This document shows, one piece after another, positions 43,386 through 54,160 of a stretch of DNA of 64,000 nucleotides (position 1 is the first letter of the stretch; each line of letters opens with the position of its first letter). The DNA is taken from assembly GCF_021134715.1 (NCBI RefSeq), contig NC_060019.1:3782001-3846000 (forward strand), given 5' to 3'. The position numbers and the translations under genes are program-made. The DNA is from Daphnia pulex (Eukaryota; Arthropoda; Branchiopoda; Diplostraca; Daphniidae). The notes under the pieces were generated by a model. That model worked only from the letters and a program-made list of their open reading frames with translations. It ran no database searches and was not told where the DNA came from.

Positions 43386-46300
43386 ATGTCTGTCATCGGC
43401 AGTATTGGCGATATGCCACGAGACTATATGATCATTGACATTCCTGACGATGAAATCCAGCACCTCTCTCACGCCCAACTCATCGCTTTGGTGCACGAGC
43501 AAAGTCAGAAATTCCGAACGGCCATGGAACGCGAAAGGTCGGCTCATGACTCAGAGCTTGAGGCTCACATGGAAGAAGATCGCCTTCGTCGATCCGATGT
43601 TCGTCCCAGAAGCCATAGTGAAGTGCCGGACGAACTTGACCGTGATCGCCATCGCGAACGTCGCCGCCCAATCAACGTGTCGTGCATCGATAAAATGGCG
43701 GGTGATATTTCTTACCGTGACTTTTTGACTTGGCGCAACAAGTGGGACGATTTTTGTTATCTTCAACGGATTGCTGAATATCCGATACGTGAACAAGCTG
43801 CTGCATTGCGTATGACTCTGTCCTTGGAAATGCTGCAGACGGTCGAGATGGTACTTGATATCTCTCCTTACGACCTTTTATCGGCAGATGAAATTCTTGC
43901 ACAGATCGCACATTACATTCGGAAGAAACGCAGTGTAGCTTTAGATCGCGTCGAGTTTGAAGAATATCGTCAAGACCACGGCGCCACTTTCGACGAATTT
44001 TATATTGGACTGCAACGCATCGCCAAGTGTGCTGATTTATGCCAACATTGCTTTGATCAGCGTATGACAACGCGTGTCATGAGTGGCATCTGTGACCAGG
44101 AGGTGCGTAAAAAACTGCTCGCTATCACACCGTTCCCATCGCTACAGACCGCAGTTGATCTATGCCGCAGTGAAGAAGCGGCCGGCAAAAACGAATCTTT
44201 GTTGAGCCGTTCTGGTGCGACTTCAGTGAACGTGGTAAAACAGCCGGAGGAAAAGGGAAATCGATCCCGCACGCATTTTCACCGCCGTGGAGAACACAGG
44301 GATGGACTCAGGTGCGGAAATTGTGGCCACCCCCCTCATGATTCGGGCAAAGATTGCCCAGCTAAAGGTAGAGAATGTCATAATTGCGGCAAGCCGGGTC
44401 ATTTTTCGACGGTTTGTGACAAGCATAAAGCTAGGAGCGAGAAACAGGACTCAAGCGTCAAGAAACTCGCAAGCATTCGCCTTGCACACGTCGCAGCTGC
44501 ACGTCGTGCCCCAACCATCCAGATCGGTATTCATAATCGGTCGGGTGGACACCTCTACACCGCCACCGCTATTCCGGACAGCGGCGCGGAAGCAACGGTA
44601 GCCAGTATGGCAATTCTTCGATTGATGGGTGAAGACGTCAATAATCTGTTGCAGAACGGTGTCGATAGCCTGACAGCGGCCAATAATTCGTCACTGGAAT
44701 GTGCCGGTCGTCTCGAACTGCAGTTACGCTACAGAGGCCGATCAGTTACTACATCCATCTTGTTCAGCCCCGAGCATGACGGAATGCTGCTTTCTTGGTT
44801 CGTGTGTGTAGAACTAGGCCTTCTTCCACCCTGCTATCCGGAACCCATCATGATAAATACAATTGCCACCGCCTCTCCACCTCCAATCGACATGTCAGAT
44901 ATCCCAGCTTTGGAACAAAAGCTCTTGTCTGACTTTGAAGATGTCTTCGACGTGGAAGGCCCATTGAAAACGATGGCGGGCCCGCCAATGTCAATTGAAT
45001 TACTGCCGGACGCCGTTCCGTTTGCAGTAAGCGGCGCTAGGCCAATTCCATATGCCTTGCGTGATAGGGCTAAGCAAATGCTGGATGACATGGAAGCCAA
45101 CCAAATCATTGCCCCTGTCACCGAACCAACGCTGTGGACTCATCCAATGGTAATCGTCGAAGAGCCGAACGGAAAATTGCGGTTCTGTGCTGACCTGACG
45201 AAACTCAACCAGTACGTGAAACGCCCTTATTACCCGTTAGTTTCGCCAAAAGACGCTGTATCAAGCATCGCCAGCGGTGCAAAAGTTTTTACCACGTTCG
45301 ACGCCCGACATGGATATTGGCAGATTCCGCTGGATGAAGAGAGCCAACTCCTGACCACCTTTATCACCCCGTGGGGGCGATTCAAATTCTTACGTGGACC
45401 AATGGGCCTCTCATCAACAGGCGACGAGTTCTGCCGTAGGATGGCAGCAGCACTAGGTCATTTGCCAAATCTTCATTGCGTCGTCGACGATTTGTTAGCC
45501 GCCCATGCTGATCTACCGACTCACTACAATGCTGTCCGGGAGATTCTGACCGCATGCCGAGAAAATAAAATCACCCTCGGCGCGGCCAAATTCAAGTTCG
45601 CGGCCAACTCGGTCCCTTTCGCCGGATATGTTGTAGGCAGTGACGGCATTGCTGCTGACCCAGAAAAGCTATCGGCGATTGCTGATTTTCCACGCCCGGT
45701 CAATATCACTCAGCTGCGATCATTTCTCGGTTTGGTCGGTCAGCTGGCCGACTTTTCCGATGAAATTTCAGCTGCCGCCGGTCCATTGCGGCCGCTCCTA
45801 CGCCAAGGCAATCAATTTGTGTGGTCAGCTGACCAAGAAAAAGCTTTTGAGACCGTCAAACGCGCTTTAATATCCCCTCCCGTCTTGGCGAACTTCGACC
45901 CATCAGCTGAAACAGTTCTGCAGACGGACGCATCAAGAAAAAATGGCCTCGGATACGTTTTGTTACAACGCCAGGGCGACCATTGGAAGCTCATTCAGTG
46001 TGGTTCGAGATTTGTTTCAGATACCGAGAGCCGCTATGCTATGGTCGAACTGGAGCTGTTGGCGGTTGTTTGGGCTACAAAAAAGTGCCATCTTTACCTG
46101 GTCGGCCTCCCGAAATTTACCCTCGTCGTCGATCATCAGCCGTTAGTAACGATCTTGGACCGTTATACACTGGATTGTGTCGAGAACCCCCGTCTGCAGC
46201 GTCTAAAGGAGAAGTTACAGCGCTACGTCTTCCAAACCGTTTGGCGCCGTGGTAAAGACCACGCCATCCCTGACGCGCTTTCCCGCGCGCCCGTTGCTGA

Positions 46301-47747
46301 CCCAATGCCGGACGATATGTTAATTCGAAGTCTTGACGACCAGGCACGCGTCACAATTTTCAACATCGTTGCAGCTATCGAATCAGATGAAGACGTTGAA
46401 CCAGCCTCACACTTGCCAGATCCCCTGCTGGCCGATCTACGTTCCGCAGCGTCGTCCGACGATGAATATTGCGCCTTGATAGCCGCAGTCCAAGACGTGT
46501 TCCCTTCGCGCCAAGAAGAGTGGCCGATTTCAATCCGCGGATTCTGGAAGATCCGCAACGATCTGTGGACCGATGACGGCCTAGTGTTGTACAACAGCCG
46601 TATAGTGATCCCCCCCTCCAGACGTGCCGAAACATTACGCAAATTACATTCTGCGCATCAGGGCATAGAGCGCACAAAACGTCGTGCCCGTCAACTCGTC
46701 TATTGGCCAGGCCTAACCAGCGACATCACCAACATGGTGAGAGCGTGTGAAACATGCCAAAAGGCGTTACCAAGCCTCCAACGCGAACCTCTCATGTCTG
46801 ATCCCAGCCCGACGCGCGTGTTTGAGGACGTCTCCGTCGACATTTTTTGCCACGCCGGCAACCATTATTTGATCTATGCTGATCGGTTATCGGGTTGGCC
46901 GGCAGTGTTCGAATTCGTGAAACGTGACCTTTGTTCCCGCGACGTGATTCGGTCGTGCATGCGGTGCTTCGCTGATTTCGGTGTTCCCGTCCGAGTACGT
47001 TCTGATGGTGGCACCAACCTGACATCGGCTGAAATCCTAAATTTTTTCAAGAACTGGGGCGTAATTTCCGTCAATTCGACACCCCATTACCCTCAATCTA
47101 ATGGCCATGCAGAAGCGGCCGTCAAGGCTATGAAGAATCTGGTCCAAAAAGCAGCCCCAAACGGCCATCTGGACACCGACGCCTTCCAACAGGGCCTATT
47201 GGAGTGGCGCAACACTCCCCGTGAAGCTGGTCTATCGCCGGCCGAAATTGTCTTCGGCCATCCCATCCGATCCATTCTGCCGGCACATCACACCGCTTTT
47301 GCCAACAAGTGGCGCGAGCTGATGGACCTATCGGACCGCCTGGGCGATCAAGCCGAACGTGTGAAAGCCGCATACGACCAGCATGCACGCCCATTACGTC
47401 CGCTACGAGTTGGTGACTCTGTCCGTGTCCAAGACGCTGATTCTAAGCGCTGGGACAAGCAAGGCATCATTGTGTCAATCGGCGAAAGCCGCGACTACCG
47501 CGTCAAAATGCAAAGTGGCCGGATTTACTGGCGAAACAGAAAATTCCTCCGCCTTGTTTACCCCCCGCTCGCCACCGATGCCGACCCAGCTGCCCCGTCA
47601 CCCGCAATCGACACGAATCCGGAGGAGCCCGGTCCACTGCCTCCGCCGGATCATTCGTCAAACCAGCGCCGCCGTCGGATTAATTTTGATCTCCCCCCTC
47701 GTCGCAGCAACCGTAACAGACACCCCAAAGTGCCTCACGATGCTTAA
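43386..47747 (+). CDS. Gypsy gag-pol polyprotein
   Basis: 1453 residues from ATG 43386 (context CCAAAATGT); upstream in-frame codons start only with GTG. Gag occupies about the first 300 residues, followed by zinc knuckles from C310 ([15 protein letters not shown], then [14 protein letters not shown]). Aspartic protease: D398-S-G-A. Reverse transcriptase has [12 protein letters not shown] and the catalytic box VVDD (699-702), where Val replaces the usual Tyr/Phe. RNase H starts near [13 protein letters not shown]. Integrase has an HHCC zinc domain (~1085-1125), DIF (D~1152), SDGG (D~1206) and HAEAAVK (E~1242). The tail is Pro-rich and basic. No chromodomain or env seen. The frame is intact, so the copy may be active. 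Confidence 0.95.
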   Translation: MSVIGSIGDMPRDYMIIDIPDDEIQHLSHAQLIALVHEQSQKFRTAMERERSAHDSELEAHMEEDRLRRSDVRPRSHSEVPDELDRDRHRERRRPINVSCIDKMAGDISYRDFLTWRNKWDDFCYLQRIAEYPIREQAAALRMTLSLEMLQTVEMVLDISPYDLLSADEILAQIAHYIRKKRSVALDRVEFEEYRQDHGATFDEFYIGLQRIAKCADLCQHCFDQRMTTRVMSGICDQEVRKKLLAITPFPSLQTAVDLCRSEEAAGKNESLLSRSGATSVNVVKQPEEKGNRSRTHFHRRGEHRDGLRCGNCGHPPHDSGKDCPAKGRECHNCGKPGHFSTVCDKHKARSEKQDSSVKKLASIRLAHVAAARRAPTIQIGIHNRSGGHLYTATAIPDSGAEATVASMAILRLMGEDVNNLLQNGVDSLTAANNSSLECAGRLELQLRYRGRSVTTSILFSPEHDGMLLSWFVCVELGLLPPCYPEPIMINTIATASPPPIDMSDIPALEQKLLSDFEDVFDVEGPLKTMAGPPMSIELLPDAVPFAVSGARPIPYALRDRAKQMLDDMEANQIIAPVTEPTLWTHPMVIVEEPNGKLRFCADLTKLNQYVKRPYYPLVSPKDAVSSIASGAKVFTTFDARHGYWQIPLDEESQLLTTFITPWGRFKFLRGPMGLSSTGDEFCRRMAAALGHLPNLHCVVDDLLAAHADLPTHYNAVREILTACRENKITLGAAKFKFAANSVPFAGYVVGSDGIAADPEKLSAIADFPRPVNITQLRSFLGLVGQLADFSDEISAAAGPLRPLLRQGNQFVWSADQEKAFETVKRALISPPVLANFDPSAETVLQTDASRKNGLGYVLLQRQGDHWKLIQCGSRFVSDTESRYAMVELELLAVVWATKKCHLYLVGLPKFTLVVDHQPLVTILDRYTLDCVENPRLQRLKEKLQRYVFQTVWRRGKDHAIPDALSRAPVADPMPDDMLIRSLDDQARVTIFNIVAAIESDEDVEPASHLPDPLLADLRSAASSDDEYCALIAAVQDVFPSRQEEWPISIRGFWKIRNDLWTDDGLVLYNSRIVIPPSRRAETLRKLHSAHQGIERTKRRARQLVYWPGLTSDITNMVRACETCQKALPSLQREPLMSDPSPTRVFEDVSVDIFCHAGNHYLIYADRLSGWPAVFEFVKRDLCSRDVIRSCMRCFADFGVPVRVRSDGGTNLTSAEILNFFKNWGVISVNSTPHYPQSNGHAEAAVKAMKNLVQKAAPNGHLDTDAFQQGLLEWRNTPREAGLSPAEIVFGHPIRSILPAHHTAFANKWRELMDLSDRLGDQAERVKAAYDQHARPLRPLRVGDSVRVQDADSKRWDKQGIIVSIGESRDYRVKMQSGRIYWRNRKFLRLVYPPLATDADPAAPSPAIDTNPEEPGPLPPPDHSSNQRRRRINFDLPPRRSNRNRHPKVPHDA

Positions 47748-47822
47748 ATTGATTTCCCTATTGTCATTTGATCCTGATCGCGAAAATTTTGTGTTTGTTA
47801 AGTTGTCATGTAATGAAAACTT

Positions 47823-47832
47823 GGTGGGGAGC
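47823..47832 (+). other. Gypsy polypurine tract
   Basis: GGTGGGGAGC directly before the right LTR. Confidence 0.7.
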
Positions 47833-48045
47833 TGTTATAGTCTCCGCCTAGGCCCTGTCTCCCCCTCCGTCGTAGCTCGACATCTGAGCCCCCTTGCGGC
47901 TCATGTCGGCCCTACTTCCTTCCGGCCATGGGCCAGTCAGTCTTGCCTTAGTGTTCTGCCTGTACGGTACTCCCATCCCGTCGTTCAATACAGTTTGGTT
48001 AACTCGGACCTCGGTTTGTTTGTCGATCCTCGTTAGATCATAACA
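47833..48045 (+). repeat. Gypsy 3' LTR
   Basis: 213 bp, identical by eye to 43000-43212. Confidence 0.95.
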
Positions 48046-48718
48046 AGGTGCCATACCAGACACAGTGGCCCTGTTTATCTTTGCTGCTTTTGGCTACTGT
48101 TTTCGGTGACCAAATGCTGTGGTGTTGAGCTTCAGAATCATGGAATAACTGAGCAATCCATAATGAAAGAGGAAAAACAAATGCATAAAAAGTTTGTACG
48201 AGATCATAACTTCTGCATATTACTGAATCAGCAAAACTAGTGACACATACATTTGCCAACATTTAACACCCATTGCAAAACCTGAAAATCAGTGAATTTA
48301 AATCCCTTTCGAACTTTCTAATTTATTGTACTGACAGCCTGCTTACAGTAAGAGCAGATGGTTGGTCTGATAAATCCTTCTAGAATGTAGACGTTGTAAC
48401 CGCCTCATTGTTTACTACTTCGTTGGGCAGTATCAGGGCAGGGATCTTAAACAACACGACACTCATATGGTGCCATAAACCCTTTAGCTAATGTTAGAAT
48501 TATCGCGAGAGCAAACCAGTCCTGACAACAAATTTATGAATTGGTGAAATTATTTCACTTACCTCATTATCGGCAGTTTCAGAGGTGACTTGGCCGTGCC
48601 AAATCGAGAACAGGAACAACATGAAGACGAAGGTCACGTCTCGCCTCATTTTGTTGTTCCTGTTTCACTCGAAAAAATTACAAGTGTTTCTGACCATTTA
48701 TTTGGACCTGACAGACGT

Positions 48719-48730
48719 GACCACGTGACA
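48719..48730 (-). promoter_or_regulatory. CLEAR-like E-box upstream of NPC1
   Basis: Read on the minus strand, GTCACGTGGT contains a CACGTG core (48722-48727) 73 bp upstream of the NPC1 start codon. TFEB/MITF-type factors bind GTCACGTGAC (CLEAR) at lysosomal gene promoters; eight of ten bases match. Regulation by such a factor is inferred. Confidence 0.4.
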
Positions 48731-49048
48731 GTACAGTAGGCCTTCAGCAATTGAATTAGAGTACGAACAGATTCGTTGAAAGATTTTTGCTGGATTTTTG
48801 CACACATCGGATGCTGAGTTGTTTCCAAAACCGCTTTAACCATATAAAAAATTTTCCAAAAGAATTTAAATTAGAAAAGAATATAAAATTAAAATTATGG
48901 CACGCCGAAAGGGTAAAAAAAAGTTTTAAAAAAATATATAAAAAAATTTGGGGAAAAAAAGAGAGAGAACCGTGGCCGCGTGGCGCCATTTAGCGAACGG
49001 AGATTAGTCAGAAGATGAAAAGCGTTTTTGTTGTTTGTTTTGTTTTTG

Positions 49049-49999
49049 GGGCGTCCCTAAACTGCGAAAGCGAAACGCGAAACGCGAAACGCCTAAAATG
49101 CGAAACAGCTGTGCGAAACGGACCCAAAAGTTGGGACCCTGTTTCGCATTTTAGTCTTTGGTCCGTACTAAACTGCGAAATCGGTGTGTGCGAAACGTGA
49201 CAAACGTCGCAGTGTAAACGTCTTGGTAGCAGACGACAATGGACTCAACAAACAAATTGTTAGAGTTTAAATGTTTCGAGACTTCGAGTTTCGTGCAGTC
49301 GTGCACCTTATATGGCCGGTCTATTTGTGTGTTGACCATGAATACGGAATACCTTGAATGCAATAGGTGTTTTTAATTAAAAGATTGGTATAAAAAAATT
49401 AATGGGAAATTAAATTCATGTATCAGTCATTAACATTCTTAATTTTAAGGAAAGTTTTAGCCGATTAAATTTTAGCTTGATTTGGAACATGGGAGCTTTG
49501 ATTTTTAGCTTGATTTAAGACACTCATGGCCGATTTTTGTCGTGATGGCCGATTTTTCTTTGTGCACGTAGCCTACTAGTTGATTTAAATAATTTAATGT
49601 AATGTATAGTAATCCCTGTGCCATTATCTAATATATTATTATTTACAAATATAAATATCACCATACCGTGCTGCTCTATGTCTTTTATTTGTTTAATCAT
49701 AAGATGCGCATTAAAACATACAGGGGTAGTGGCGAAGAAATCGAATTTGATTGCCCCCCTTCCTCCTTTAAAGCCTCATCATAGCGGGAGACAATGAAAA
49801 ATGGCGGCAATCTCCGTCAATTTGGACCTCTGTGGGGAAAAGGAAAACTTTTTGTTTCGCAAGATGTTTCGCTCTTTAGTATGCCCTCCGGCATTTGGTC
49901 CCGCGAAACGGTCCCAAAATTTTGGTCCGTTTCGCACAGCTGTTTCGCATTTTAGGCGTTTCGCGTTTCGCGTTTCGCTTTCGCAGTTTAGGGACGCCC
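49049..49999. mobile_element. MULE-like non-autonomous element with long terminal inverted repeats
   Basis: A 951-bp unit starting GGGCGTCCC and ending GGGACGCCC, flanked by the 9-bp duplication TTGTTTTTG (49040-49048 and 50000-50008). The termini pair perfectly for ~76 bp and imperfectly to ~100 bp. Subterminal sequence is packed with GCGAAAC units. Long inverted repeats and a 9-bp duplication are typical of Mutator-like elements. No transposase frame is present. It lies between the divergent NPC1 and pyridoxal kinase genes, ~210 bp before the latter's ATG. Confidence 0.85.
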
Positions 50000-50209
50000 T
50001 TGTTTTTGCGCCAAAACGCGCCACAACCATGCCATCTAGTGAATTTTTTAAGATGTATAGCAGACGACAGGTATCGTACAGAATGCAGTGAAAATAAGCA
50101 AGAATAAATATTTCGTAGTTTTTTTATTAGTGTTTATCATCTTCACCCAGCAGATAGATTACCTAATCGAAATCTACTCTTCGTGATTTTCATTTTACTG
50201 TTGTTCAAA

Positions 50210-51639
50210 ATGGACTTTTCTGAATCATCACCACAAGTTTTATCCATCCAAAGTCATGTCGTGGCTGGTTATGTCGGTAACAAAAGTGCCGTCTTTCCCC
50301 TAAATGTAAGTGAATTAGTATTAAATACTTCATCTTTCAGTGGGAACAAGCAGCATTTTGTTATCTTGCATAATACTGGTATTCAGTGCATTTAAGAGTT
50401 GACCTACATTTTAATTTTTACGATGCAGGTTCTAGGCTTTGAAGTTCATTCCATTAATTCTGTGGAGTTTTCGAATCATACTGGTTACGGAAAGTGGAAA
50501 GGTCATGTGTTAAATGCCAAAGAATTAGGTAAGATTAATACTATACATCAGTTTAGTTATCATTCTCTGAATAATTTTTAACTTGACAGCTGAATTGATG
50601 TCTGGATTGCAGATCAATGACTTAGACAACTTCAGCCATTTGTTGACAGGATATGTGGGTTCTGCATCATTCTTAGAACAAGTATATGAGAATGTCAAAC
50701 AGCTCAAAGAAAAGAATCCTAAGCTTGTTTATGGTATGAAATGTGCAATTAAATTGCAACAAAATTTAAACTTTGTAAACAAACTTACAAAATATTTTTC
50801 AAAAAATTCTACCAATAAAATATCTTGCTTTTCATTTTAGTTTGTGATCCTGTCATGGGTGACAATGGTCAAATGTATGTTCCTAAAGAACTTCTCGAAA
50901 TTTATCGTGATAAACTAATTCCATTAGCAGATATAATCACACCAAATCAGTTTGAAGTTGAGTGAGTAAATTAGCCCTCATTATCTAAACCAACATTTTG
51001 ATTTAAAAAAAACTTTGTAACAGACTTCTAACTGGAAAGACTATTACCAATGAAGCTGATGCTATTGAATGCATGGAAATGTTACATCAAATGGGAGTTA
51101 AAGTTGTGATTATCACAAGCTCAGTACTTGGTCCCAATGGAACTCTAACAGCTTTTGGAAGCACTAGTAAATATGACGTTTATTTTCATCTATCAAAGGA
51201 TTGTGTACGTTTTTCGTTAGGTTAGCAATCCACATATCTACTATTTTCATTCAGAAGGAGCAGATTCCACGGAAGTTTGGAAGCTGGACATTCCACGCCT
51301 ACCTCATCTATTTACTGGAACTGGAGATTTATTTAGTGTAAGAATTCAGCTTTTGTATACTTTTTGATGCACTACTATTGCATTGGCTCACTATATTCGT
51401 GTGGAATCTAGGCTTTGCTTCTAGCCTGGTTACATATCAGCGGCGGAAATTTATCGCTAGCCATGGCTAACAGTCTCGGCAGTTTGCAAGGTGTCTTGCA
51501 TCGAACGTCAGCTTATGCCGAAGAGCAGGTCAAACAAGGGAAACCCTACGGTCCCAAATTACTGGAACTTCGACTGATTCAAAGTAAAGAAGACATCGAA
51601 AAACCACCCCAAACCTTCAAAGCTATCCGTCTGACATGA
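50210..51639 (+). CDS. Pdxk: Pyridoxal kinase, seven exons
   Basis: Phosphorylates pyridoxal, pyridoxine and pyridoxamine with ATP, the salvage step to pyridoxal 5'-phosphate in the cytosol. Exons: 50210-50305, 50429-50528, 50590-50733, 50841-50961, 51024-51166, 51255-51337, 51412-51639. GT-AG borders and phases agree, giving 304 residues (human enzyme 312). Motifs in order: [15 protein letters not shown] near the amino end (substrate side), TGYG and a GYVGS block, [26 protein letters not shown], and the anion hole/catalytic [14 protein letters not shown] near residue 220-235, whose Asp is the ribokinase-fold base. It is divergent from NPC1. The first five introns are short (61-123 bp). No defects seen. 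Confidence 0.95.
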
Positions 51640-51906
51640 GGGAAAACGACTGCTGTCATCTTAGTGCACAAGTGATGCAGCGACGATGGGGAAAACACGG
51701 AGGAGGACCAATAGCGACAATAATTTTGTCTAAGTCACAATATGTCAGGAGACATGTATATGATGTAGTATTATATTAGTTCCGTAGACTATGAATGAAA
51801 AACTCGACATAGATATTATTTTACGTAGTGTAATATTTTTGCTGGAGCTGTCTTGTTTATTGTCTGTCTTGTACAATCTTGGCGTTGCTGTTTTCCAAGT
51901 AAAAAT

Positions 51907-51912
51907 AATAAA
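51907..51912 (+). terminator. Polyadenylation signal of pyridoxal kinase
   Basis: AATAAA 268 bp after the stop codon, in an A/T-rich stretch. Confidence 0.55.
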
Positions 51913-52398
51913 TACAGTTGGATAAATACATTAGACTTGAATTATTGACATTTTTAGACAAATTATGTAAATGGGTAGGATGAAGGTTATTTGTGATTAG
52001 GCAATGGTGATAACATGATTAGAAATACCTAACTGATATAATTAATAATTTGATTGCAATAAAAGTGGGTTTATGATTTCCAGTATACCATTATTTCATC
52101 CTGCCTTTTAAAGTTACATGTTACCAATTCTTAAAAAAGACAAAACATCATTAAAAGGCTGAATCAAAGTGAACGGAAGGAAAGTTAGCTACTGCCTATC
52201 CGTTGCCCATTATTAATAAATGGTATCCAACCTCTTGCTGTTCATCAATCATGTCTTTCATAATGGAGTTCGAAAAAGTCAAGATTTTCATGTTCTCTGG
52301 AGCGTTTCCCACTATAATCGACTGGTAGACGGTCTTTCGTGGAGGGAGGCGCCATTAAAATACCAACCGTTTTGAAGATTATCAGCTATAACAGGTAG
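51913..52398. other. Spacer downstream of pyridoxal kinase
   Basis: AT-rich; no gene recognised. Confidence 0.4.
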
Positions 52399-52752
52399 CG
52401 ACACATCATCATTAGGCTTTTTACTCATTCCCAAGAGAATGCTCCTCCTTTCAAAGCTCTTTCGCGGGATCCAAGTTTCCATCTTGCCCTCAAATGTGGA
52501 TTTCCTCTTCGTCGAGTTTCAGTTATTCTCCAAAGTCCAGTTGGATCGGAAGCAATATTCTGGTCGCGATCTACTCGATTTACATTCACAACACACGAAT
52601 TGGGCATTTCCACATACGTTCAAGTCGTTGCGTCGAAAGGTACATTATTGATTAACTGCGAGAGTGTCATTTTACTGATTCTAGAAAAGGGTGAATTACC
52701 AGACCAAAAATCTATACTGGGTCAATACCATTTGTTTAACTACTTGTTTTAA
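52399..52752 (+). CDS. Exon-like open frame without ATG, unknown
   Basis: After ACAGGTAG a frame stays open for 117 codons to TAA, with composition less AT-rich than the flanks in its first 240 bp. It includes FPLRRVSVILQSPVGSEA and a donor-like AAAG|GTACATT near 52637, so the true exon may end there. There is no initiating ATG in this frame. I recognise no family. It may be an internal exon of an unfound gene or chance. Confidence 0.25.
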   Translation, partial: RHIIIRLFTHSQENAPPFKALSRDPSFHLALKCGFPLRRVSVILQSPVGSEAIFWSRSTRFTFTTHELGISTYVQVVASKGTLLINCESVILLILEKGELPDQKSILGQYHLFNYLF

Positions 52753-53775
52753 CACACAAACTCGCTACTTTCTTTAAATTGCATAATTAACGATACGTTC
52801 AAATTCTTATATTCGGATCCTTATTTGTATTGAATATAAAAGTCCTTGTAGAAATACGATCTCATTAATCCATTCCAAAAACGAATCGGCTAAAAAATGT
52901 CTTAGTTTTACATCGGTCTTTTGATGTATTGATTTTCTCTATCTTGGTCCCATTTTTTTTAGGAAAAGTAGGTACTAACATTTGTTTCAATAAAATTCTT
53001 CGCATTTATATCCAGAATTTACTTGAATATTATTATTAAGAGCAACTGACTAATGTTACAAGATTACATATCAAACGGGAATTGTTTTTTCTTGTGCAAC
53101 CCTCACGTTACTCGATCCATATTAGCTACTGTATTATTTATCCTCCTACTTTTTTATACTGTTAAATGTCAAGCTTCTCCTACTTCTGTACTACGTAGAC
53201 TAGAAGTCAAACTTCGCCATTTCACTACATAAATTTTTTAAAAAGCTATGACGGTTGCGGATTATAGGGAAAACGCATTCAAATTTCAAAGACACCCAGT
53301 ATTATTGATATGTTGTTTCTAGGCGATTTCATCCACCCAACAGAGGCAATAATAATAACAACAACCAAAAAATTGAAAATTCAAATGCCAAATCTACTTC
53401 TGTACTTCAATCGATAAGACTACAGTAATTTGATATCCGCGTATAGGAATTTCAGTCAAAAATATATGCGCAGCTGTATATACAGTATAGCCGGGGATAT
53501 ATTGGTGTTGACTCTGGTATAATGTGATACACATCGGATGAAATGTAGGAAAACGGCGCAGGGCTGGAAGTGCGCAAGCGTCTCTTGTGAGCTTTTGACG
53601 GAGCCAGTTTCCATCAAGTCGAGATGACAAGTGCTCAGCTTTATAGCTCCAGCAGCAGCGTTGAGAAATTGCGAAGTTGTGACATTTGTGATCGTCAAGA
53701 TCCGTGAAGGCCCGCAGGAAAAGTAATGACCTGCTGAACTTGTCTTTTGGCACTTCATAACTTATAGGTAATAAT
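52753..53775. other. Upstream region of the SLC16-like gene
   Basis: No coding segment supported; probably promoter and 5' UTR of the gene starting at 53776. A long antisense open frame (53394-53930) covers its first exon but shows no motif. Confidence 0.4.
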
Positions 53776-54160
53776 ATGGATGACAAACGATTGCCGCTAG
53801 TTGCTGCTGCCAACGGGAATTTTGATAATGCACCGACCATGGTCACGCGAGCTGCCCTGACACTCTGGTATATATATTCCCACAATCTTAATAACTTTTT
53901 ATCAATTGAATTTATCTGGTGTGTGTACACTGTCTCTAATTTGCACTATACCCCAATTGGCCCATTTGAACTCGTCTGCTACCTGATGGCAACTCGTTTT
54001 TATATTAGGTGCCAATACTACTTAGAAGGGGGTTGGGGTTGGGTAGTGCTGGGCGCCAGCGTCGTTTCGACGATGCTAACATTCGGTTGCCAATGGACGA
54101 TCGTCGATTACTTGTCTCGCACTCCCGCCGTCGTCTGCAACTCGTCCGCCGTTCAAAAAG
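53776..54160 (+). CDS. SLC16-like (monocarboxylate-type) transporter, first two exons
   Basis: Exon 1 53776-53867 (ATG, donor CTCTG|GTATAT), exon 2 54009-54160 (acceptor ATATTAG, donor AAAAG|GTAAGT), phases 2 and 1. The 81 codons visible give a short polar amino terminus and then YYLEGGWGWVVLGASVV, the conserved [D/E]GGWGWVV start of TM1 in monocarboxylate transporters of the major facilitator superfamily. The remaining eleven or so helices must lie beyond the window or in exons I cannot see. Substrate unknown; SLC16 members carry lactate, pyruvate, ketone bodies, aromatic amino acids or thyroid hormone. Confidence 0.75.

Larger units (their letters stand above)
43000..48045 (+). mobile_element. 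Complete Gypsy LTR retrotransposon inside NPC1 exon 2
   Basis: A 5046-bp element with two 213-bp LTRs (TGTTATAG...CATAACA) that look identical by eye, flanked by AGGTG on both sides (42995-42999 and 48046-48050). The primer site TGGCGCAGTTG at 43213 resembles the tRNA-Ser-type site of some Drosophila Gypsy elements. The purine tract GGTGGGGAGC ends at 47832. One continuous gag-pol frame, no env. It is antisense to NPC1 and splits its second coding exon. Identical LTRs and an intact frame mark a very recent insertion. Confidence 0.96.
35133..48649 (-). pseudogene. NPC1: NPC1 sterol transporter, disrupted by Gypsy insertion
   Basis: NPC intracellular cholesterol transporter 1: a lysosomal multipass membrane protein that takes sterol from NPC2 and moves it out of the lumen. 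Twenty coding exons on the minus strand: 48563-48649, 48148-48046 plus 42999-42881 (one exon split by the transposon), 42449-42818, 42238-42385, 41974-42166, 39840-39992, 39561-39778, 39389-39487, 39135-39325, 38813-39070, 38547-38748, 38177-38474, 37987-38114, 37650-37913, 37286-37580, 37061-37215, 36580-36993, 36405-36518, 36174-36336, 35133-35341. Phases agree throughout; without the insertion the frame is 1391 codons (human 1278). Residues 1-22 are a signal peptide, ~57-275 the Cys-rich sterol-binding domain (GHCVWYG, CPSCARN), TM1 ~308-330, sterol-sensing domain ~690-850 ([17 protein letters not shown]), and a Cys-rich luminal loop (SWIDDYLDW). The Gypsy element enters at codon 64, so full-length protein is not expected from this haplotype. 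Confidence 0.93.

Noticed and set aside
43015..48036. Open frames in both Gypsy LTRs and antisense to gag-pol
   Set aside because: Shadows of LTR sequence and of the polyprotein codon pattern.
49049..49999. Inverted repeats as a divergent promoter palindrome
   Set aside because: The exact 9-bp flanking duplication shows it is a transposon insertion.
53394..53930. 178-codon minus-strand open frame
   Set aside because: It overlaps the SLC16-like first exon on the other strand and has no domain or codon pattern of its own.
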